From Nocardioides piscis (GTDB lineage: Bacteria > Actinomycetota > Actinomycetes > Propionibacteriales > Nocardioidaceae): a stretch of 64,000 nt of DNA. The position numbers were made by a program, and so were the translations under genes. The stretch spans positions 682,001-746,000 of the forward strand of contig NZ_CP049866.1 of assembly GCF_011300215.1 (NCBI RefSeq), written 5' to 3'. This document shows, piece by piece, positions 60,506 to 64,000 of the stretch; the stretch's first letter is position 1; every line of letters starts with the position of its first letter. Below the pieces are notes generated by a model. The model made no database searches, had not been told where the DNA came from, and worked only from the letters and a program-made list of their open reading frames with translations.

Positions 60506-61903
60506 TCAGGACGTGGTTTCCCACAGGGCCCGGAAGAGACCCGACGCAACCACCGTCGAGGCGAGGGCGAACGCACCCGCCAGGCCCTCCGCCAGGTCCG
60601 CCTTGCGGGCCCACCAGACGGATCGCCAACCGCGGCCCGACGCCACCGCGACAGCGACGGCGACGAGTCCCAGGCCCAGGACTCCGACCAGGCCGGCGAG
60701 CAGCCAGGTGGAGGGCAGGGCGCCGATCCCGAACGCGACCAGCCAGGCCCAGCAGGCCAGCCCAGCGCCTCGCAGCATCCGGCGGGCGGCCGGGTGGCGG
60801 TATTGGCGCGCGACCAACAAGATGACACTGCCGGAGAGGAAGGCCAAGCAGGACGCTCCGATCCGGTCCAGGTCGATCGTCGCGCTCGCCAGCAGCAGCG
60901 GAGTCGAGATCACAGCCGTCAGGAGGATCGCTGCGCAGGCAGCCGTCACCGTGCGGGAGGAGTCGTCGACCAACCGATGCATGGCCGCTTCCGGAGTCAC
61001 GATCCGGCTCCGCCCACCTGGTGAGGGGTCGCGTGCCGACCACGCCGAGACGGCGAGGCGGTCGAGGTCGAGCAGCGCGTCGTCCGGCACCTCGACGGCC
61101 AGCTGCGGCACGAGCCTGGCGCCGAACGTCGCGACCAGGAGCAGCAGCCCCCAGGAGACGCGGTCGTCCCAGCCCAGCAACGGACTCACCGCGCCGAGGA
61201 CGAAGACCAGCACACCAGCGACGATCCACACCGTGAGGACCTGGTCGCGCTGGACGCTCCAGATCCGCGAGACAGCCGCGGTGACGGCCGCCGCGAGGCC
61301 GCTGACGGCCACGACCGCGGCGGTGAGGTGCACGTCGGGCGCGAAGGCGGCGGCGAAGGCAGCGGCCGCAGCGAAGACGGGGGCGGTCGCGACGCGCTGG
61401 GCAGCGTGTCGCCCCTTGGGTATGGCGCAGGCGACCGCGCACCCGAGAAGGAGTCCGACGACCAAGGCGCGCATCCAGTCCGTGGCCGACAGCGCGGCAT
61501 ACCACCCCGACAAGCACGCAGCGAGCGACGCGAGCCCCAGGAGCAGGGCAGCCACCCCCGGTGAGTCGTCGACGCGCGCGGTCGTCGCGTCTGCGGCACC
61601 GGCCGCCCTGGCCCGGCGGACACCCGTGGTCGCGACCAGGACGTCACCCGACTCGATGCCGACGTCGCGCAACGCCTGGTCGGCGCGGAGGTGCTGGCCG
61701 ACGAGGGTCTGCAGCAGCGGGAGCGCCGGCAGGCCCGCCTGGTCGGCATAGGCCCGCGCGACGTCGAGTGGTGTGGCACCCCTCGGCACCACGAGGTCGA
61801 GGACACCACCAGGGCCGTGGACACTGAGGGACAAGGTGTCGGCGAGGCCCGAGGAGGCTCTCACCCCCACCTCCGCACCTGCCACGACTCCCCCTGTCGA
61901 CAT
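60506..61903 (-). CDS. Second EccD-like type VII secretion membrane protein
   Basis: This 465-residue protein has an N-terminal ubiquitin-like domain (~25-110: LSLSVHGPGGVLDLVVPRGA, ...LRADQALRDVGIESGDVLVA) and about ten to eleven TM segments from residue ~125. Architecture is that of EccD, but sequence differs strongly from the EccD at 58166. Two different EccD-like proteins could form a heterodimeric channel, where mycobacterial ESX uses a homodimer (inference). ATG 61903 is chosen over ATG codons farther upstream. The divergent eccC starts 112 bases away. Confidence 0.85.
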   Translation of the reverse strand: MSTGGVVAGAEVGVRASSGLADTLSLSVHGPGGVLDLVVPRGATPLDVARAYADQAGLPALPLLQTLVGQHLRADQALRDVGIESGDVLVATTGVRRARAAGAADATTARVDDSPGVAALLLGLASLAACLSGWYAALSATDWMRALVVGLLLGCAVACAIPKGRHAAQRVATAPVFAAAAAFAAAFAPDVHLTAAVVAVSGLAAAVTAAVSRIWSVQRDQVLTVWIVAGVLVFVLGAVSPLLGWDDRVSWGLLLLVATFGARLVPQLAVEVPDDALLDLDRLAVSAWSARDPSPGGRSRIVTPEAAMHRLVDDSSRTVTAACAAILLTAVISTPLLLASATIDLDRIGASCLAFLSGSVILLVARQYRHPAARRMLRGAGLACWAWLVAFGIGALPSTWLLAGLVGVLGLGLVAVAVAVASGRGWRSVWWARKADLAEGLAGAFALASTVVASGLFRALWETTS

Positions 61904-62015
61904 TCCCGCCCGGCCCCCTGACCCGTGCCGCCCGCGCCCGGATGTGCAGGCTAGTCGCTCGCTCCGCGAGCCACCTATCATCATCGCGACTCAGCGTCGA
62001 TGGCCAGGGGGAACG

Positions 62016-64000
62016 GTGAGCACTGCACTGCGAGGCGGGCACAGGCTGGACGAGCCTGAGATGCCCAGCGGGCAGATCGTCCTCCAGGCCCCGCCGAAGA
62101 TCCAGGCGAGCGAGGCCGCCAGCGGTGTCTTGATGAACGCGTTCCCGATGCTCGGCAGCATGGGATCGATCGTGCTCGTGGCGACCATGGGCGGCGACGG
62201 CAACCGGACGCGAAGCCTCCTGGCTGCGGGCATGGTCCTGTTCACGACGCTCGGCTTCATCATCGTCCAGGTCGACCGGCAGCGAAAGCAGCGGGCGCAG
62301 CAGGTCACTGGTTCACGGACCGAATACCTCCGCTATCTCGCCAACGTCCGCGAGGTCGCGAGGGGCGCGGCCGCCAGGCAGCGCAGGGCCCTGACCTGGC
62401 ACCACCCCGAACCGTCCGCGCTGCCGGCCCTGGCCGAGGAGCGGACGCGGTTGTGGGAGCACGGGCCCGCCGACGACAACTACCTCCACGTCCGCTACGG
62501 GTTGAGCGCACAACCCCTGTCACTGGAGCTGGTCCCGCCCGAGGGCCCGCCGGTGGACCAGGTGGATCCGGCCGCCGCCTCGGCGCTGCACCGACTGCTC
62601 GTCGTGCACCGGTCGCAACCCGACCTCCCCGCCTCCATCGACCTGCGGGCCTTCGACCGGGTCGAGCTGTGTGGTCGCGACGCAGACGCCCGGGCGGCGG
62701 CGCGCTCGATGATCTGCTCGGCCACCGCCTTCCACAACCCGGACCAGCTGGTCGTCGCGGTGCTGAGCTCCGAGGCCAACCTGACCCACTGGGACTGGGT
62801 GAAGTGGCTCCCCCATGCGCACAGCAACCGCGAGACGGACGCCGTCGGCCCGCGTCGGCTCGTGGCGACCTCGATCGACGACCTCGGCGCCCTGCTCCCG
62901 CCAGACCTGGGCGATCGTCCGCGCTTCGGTGTCGACGAGCGACCGCCGACGCCCCACATCCTGCTGGTGATCGACGGCGGCCACCTTCCTCCCGACAACC
63001 ACGTCGTGCCACCCGACGGCCTCCACGGCGTGACGCTCCTCGACCTGCCGTCACGGTGGGACCAGCTCGAGGACCCGACCCGTCTCCGCTTCCAGTTCAC
63101 CCAAGGTCGCCCCGAGCTCGACAAGCTGCCCGTGCTGGCGCTGCGGGTCCGCGAGGAGCCGGTCGAGGCGCTCATCGACCAGTGCGACCTGGCGACCGCC
63201 GAAGCGTTCGCCCGTCGGATCGCGCCCCTGAAGACCATCAGTGCCGACGCCTCGTCGGGCGCAGCGGTCGACATCACCTCCGCCAGTCCCGACCACATGG
63301 AGCTGCTCGGTCTCGGAGACATCCACACCTTCGACCCGGCCGCGTCCTGGCGACCCCGTCCGGCCCGCGACCGGCTCCGAGTGCCGATCGGGATCGGCGA
63401 CTCCGGTGGCCTCGTCCACCTCGACCTCAAGGAGTCGGCCCAGCAGGGCATGGGGCCGCACGGCCTGTGCATCGGCGCCACCGGGTCGGGCAAGTCGGAG
63501 TTCCTGCGGACCCTCGTCCTGGGCCTGACCATGACCCACTCGCCCGAGCAGCTCAACCTCGTCCTGGTGGACTTCAAGGGTGGCGCCACCTTCGCCGGTA
63601 TGGCGGACATGCCCCACGTCTCGGCCGTCATCACCAACCTGGCCGACGAGCTGACCCTGGTCGACCGCATGCAGGACGCCCTGTCGGGCGAGATGGTGCG
63701 ACGACAGGAGCTGCTCCGCGACGCCGGCAACTACGCCTCCGTCCGCGACTACGAGAAGGCGCGGGCCAACGGTGAGGACCTCATCCCCATGCCGTCGCTT
63801 CTCATCGTCGTCGACGAGTTCTCCGAGATGCTCTCGGCCAAGCCGGAGTTCATCGACCTCTTCGTCGCCATCGGCCGCCTCGGGCGTTCCCTGGGGCTCC
63901 ACCTGCTCCTCGCCTCCCAGCGCCTGGAGGAGGGTCGGCTGCGGGGCCTGGAGTCACACCTGTCCTACCGCGTCGGGCTGCGCACCTTCTCGGCCCCGAG
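62016..64000 (+). CDS. eccC: Type VII secretion ATPase EccC (N-terminal part, runs off the window)
   Basis: The first ~661 codons are present with no stop. Two TM segments lie at ~34-56 and ~65-86, followed by the DUF domain (HVRYGLSAQPLSLELV). The first FtsK/SpoIIIE ATPase domain has Walker A GATGSGKSEF (K493), DFKGGATFAGM, and Walker B LIVVDEFSEM near residue 600, all typical of EccC. The full protein should have three ATPase domains and ~1300 residues. EccC binds WXG100 substrates and powers secretion. GTG at 62016 (VSTALRGGHRLDEPEMPSG) follows AGGGGGAAC. Divergent from the eccD2-esx-eccD-eccB-mycP set. Confidence 0.93.
   Translation, partial: MSTALRGGHRLDEPEMPSGQIVLQAPPKIQASEAASGVLMNAFPMLGSMGSIVLVATMGGDGNRTRSLLAAGMVLFTTLGFIIVQVDRQRKQRAQQVTGSRTEYLRYLANVREVARGAAARQRRALTWHHPEPSALPALAEERTRLWEHGPADDNYLHVRYGLSAQPLSLELVPPEGPPVDQVDPAAASALHRLLVVHRSQPDLPASIDLRAFDRVELCGRDADARAAARSMICSATAFHNPDQLVVAVLSSEANLTHWDWVKWLPHAHSNRETDAVGPRRLVATSIDDLGALLPPDLGDRPRFGVDERPPTPHILLVIDGGHLPPDNHVVPPDGLHGVTLLDLPSRWDQLEDPTRLRFQFTQGRPELDKLPVLALRVREEPVEALIDQCDLATAEAFARRIAPLKTISADASSGAAVDITSASPDHMELLGLGDIHTFDPAASWRPRPARDRLRVPIGIGDSGGLVHLDLKESAQQGMGPHGLCIGATGSGKSEFLRTLVLGLTMTHSPEQLNLVLVDFKGGATFAGMADMPHVSAVITNLADELTLVDRMQDALSGEMVRRQELLRDAGNYASVRDYEKARANGEDLIPMPSLLIVVDEFSEMLSAKPEFIDLFVAIGRLGRSLGLHLLLASQRLEEGRLRGLESHLSYRVGLRTFSAP

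Noticed and set aside
55336..64000. Type VII secretion genes as a tRNA-Ser-linked genomic island
   Set aside because: No integrase and no direct repeat of the tRNA 3' end was seen in the window; the tRNA sits in the usual dnaX-ffs region.

Overview
The window is very GC-rich with dense, overlapping genes and many GTG starts. It carries WhiB, a mycobacterial-type Crp, mycosin/EccB/EccC/EccD type VII secretion genes, a MarP-type protease and an Actinobacteria-style 4.5S RNA. This indicates a high-GC actinobacterium; a Nocardioides-like member of the Propionibacteriales is my inference. Gene order follows blocks of the Mycobacterium tuberculosis chromosome: ssd-HAD hydrolase (Rv3660c-Rv3661); acs, holin-like, marP, NUDIX, TlpA, nth, crp, MBL, ridA, two ArsA-like ATPases, whiB4, ponA2, metallophosphatase (Rv3667-Rv3683); and asd, ask, recR, ybaB, dnaX, ffs (Rv3708c-Rv3721c).

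Layout. 1-1.5 kb: ssd 5' part and a HAD hydrolase, then a gene-free stretch at the place where mycobacteria encode the 6S-like RNA Ms1. 1.5-7.5 kb: tctCBA plus a universal stress protein, divergent from a CitA/CitB-type two-component system. 7.5-14.5 kb: a frameshifted Fic-N-like gene, a methyltransferase, a secreted RTX-repeat protein, and a LytS/LytTR pair followed by a small membrane protein and a Na+/solute symporter. 15-16.4 kb: an IS110-family element with a convincing bridge-RNA-like region. 16.5-22 kb: fused membrane/spermidine-synthase protein, CSD-DUF1294 protein, cupin, DUF222-HNH protein and an unknown membrane-anchored protein. 22-26 kb: acetate uptake and activation (DUF485-actP-acsA). 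26-47.5 kb: conserved mycobacterial-type block with nhaA, an ECF-like sigma pair, a CoA-transferase and an MFS exporter inserted. 47.6-55.4 kb: tRNA-Pro, asd-lysC, recR-ybaB-dnaX, SRP RNA, tRNA-Ser. 55.5-64 kb: an ESX/type VII secretion locus with two EccD-like proteins, two WXG100 proteins, EccB, a mycosin with altered motifs and a divergent eccC that runs off the end.

How it fits together. Carbon uptake is a theme: tricarboxylate (TctABC), acetate (two symporter loci plus AcsA) and ketoacid CoA-transferase. Two near-consensus Crp boxes sit just upstream of the tct and actP operons, and crp itself lies in the window. Cell-envelope functions (MarP, PonA2, T7SS, Ssd) are the other theme.

Caution: five genes, including the normally essential asd, each need exactly one extra base, mostly in short C/G runs, to be read through. 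This pattern looks like sequencing deletions rather than gene decay.
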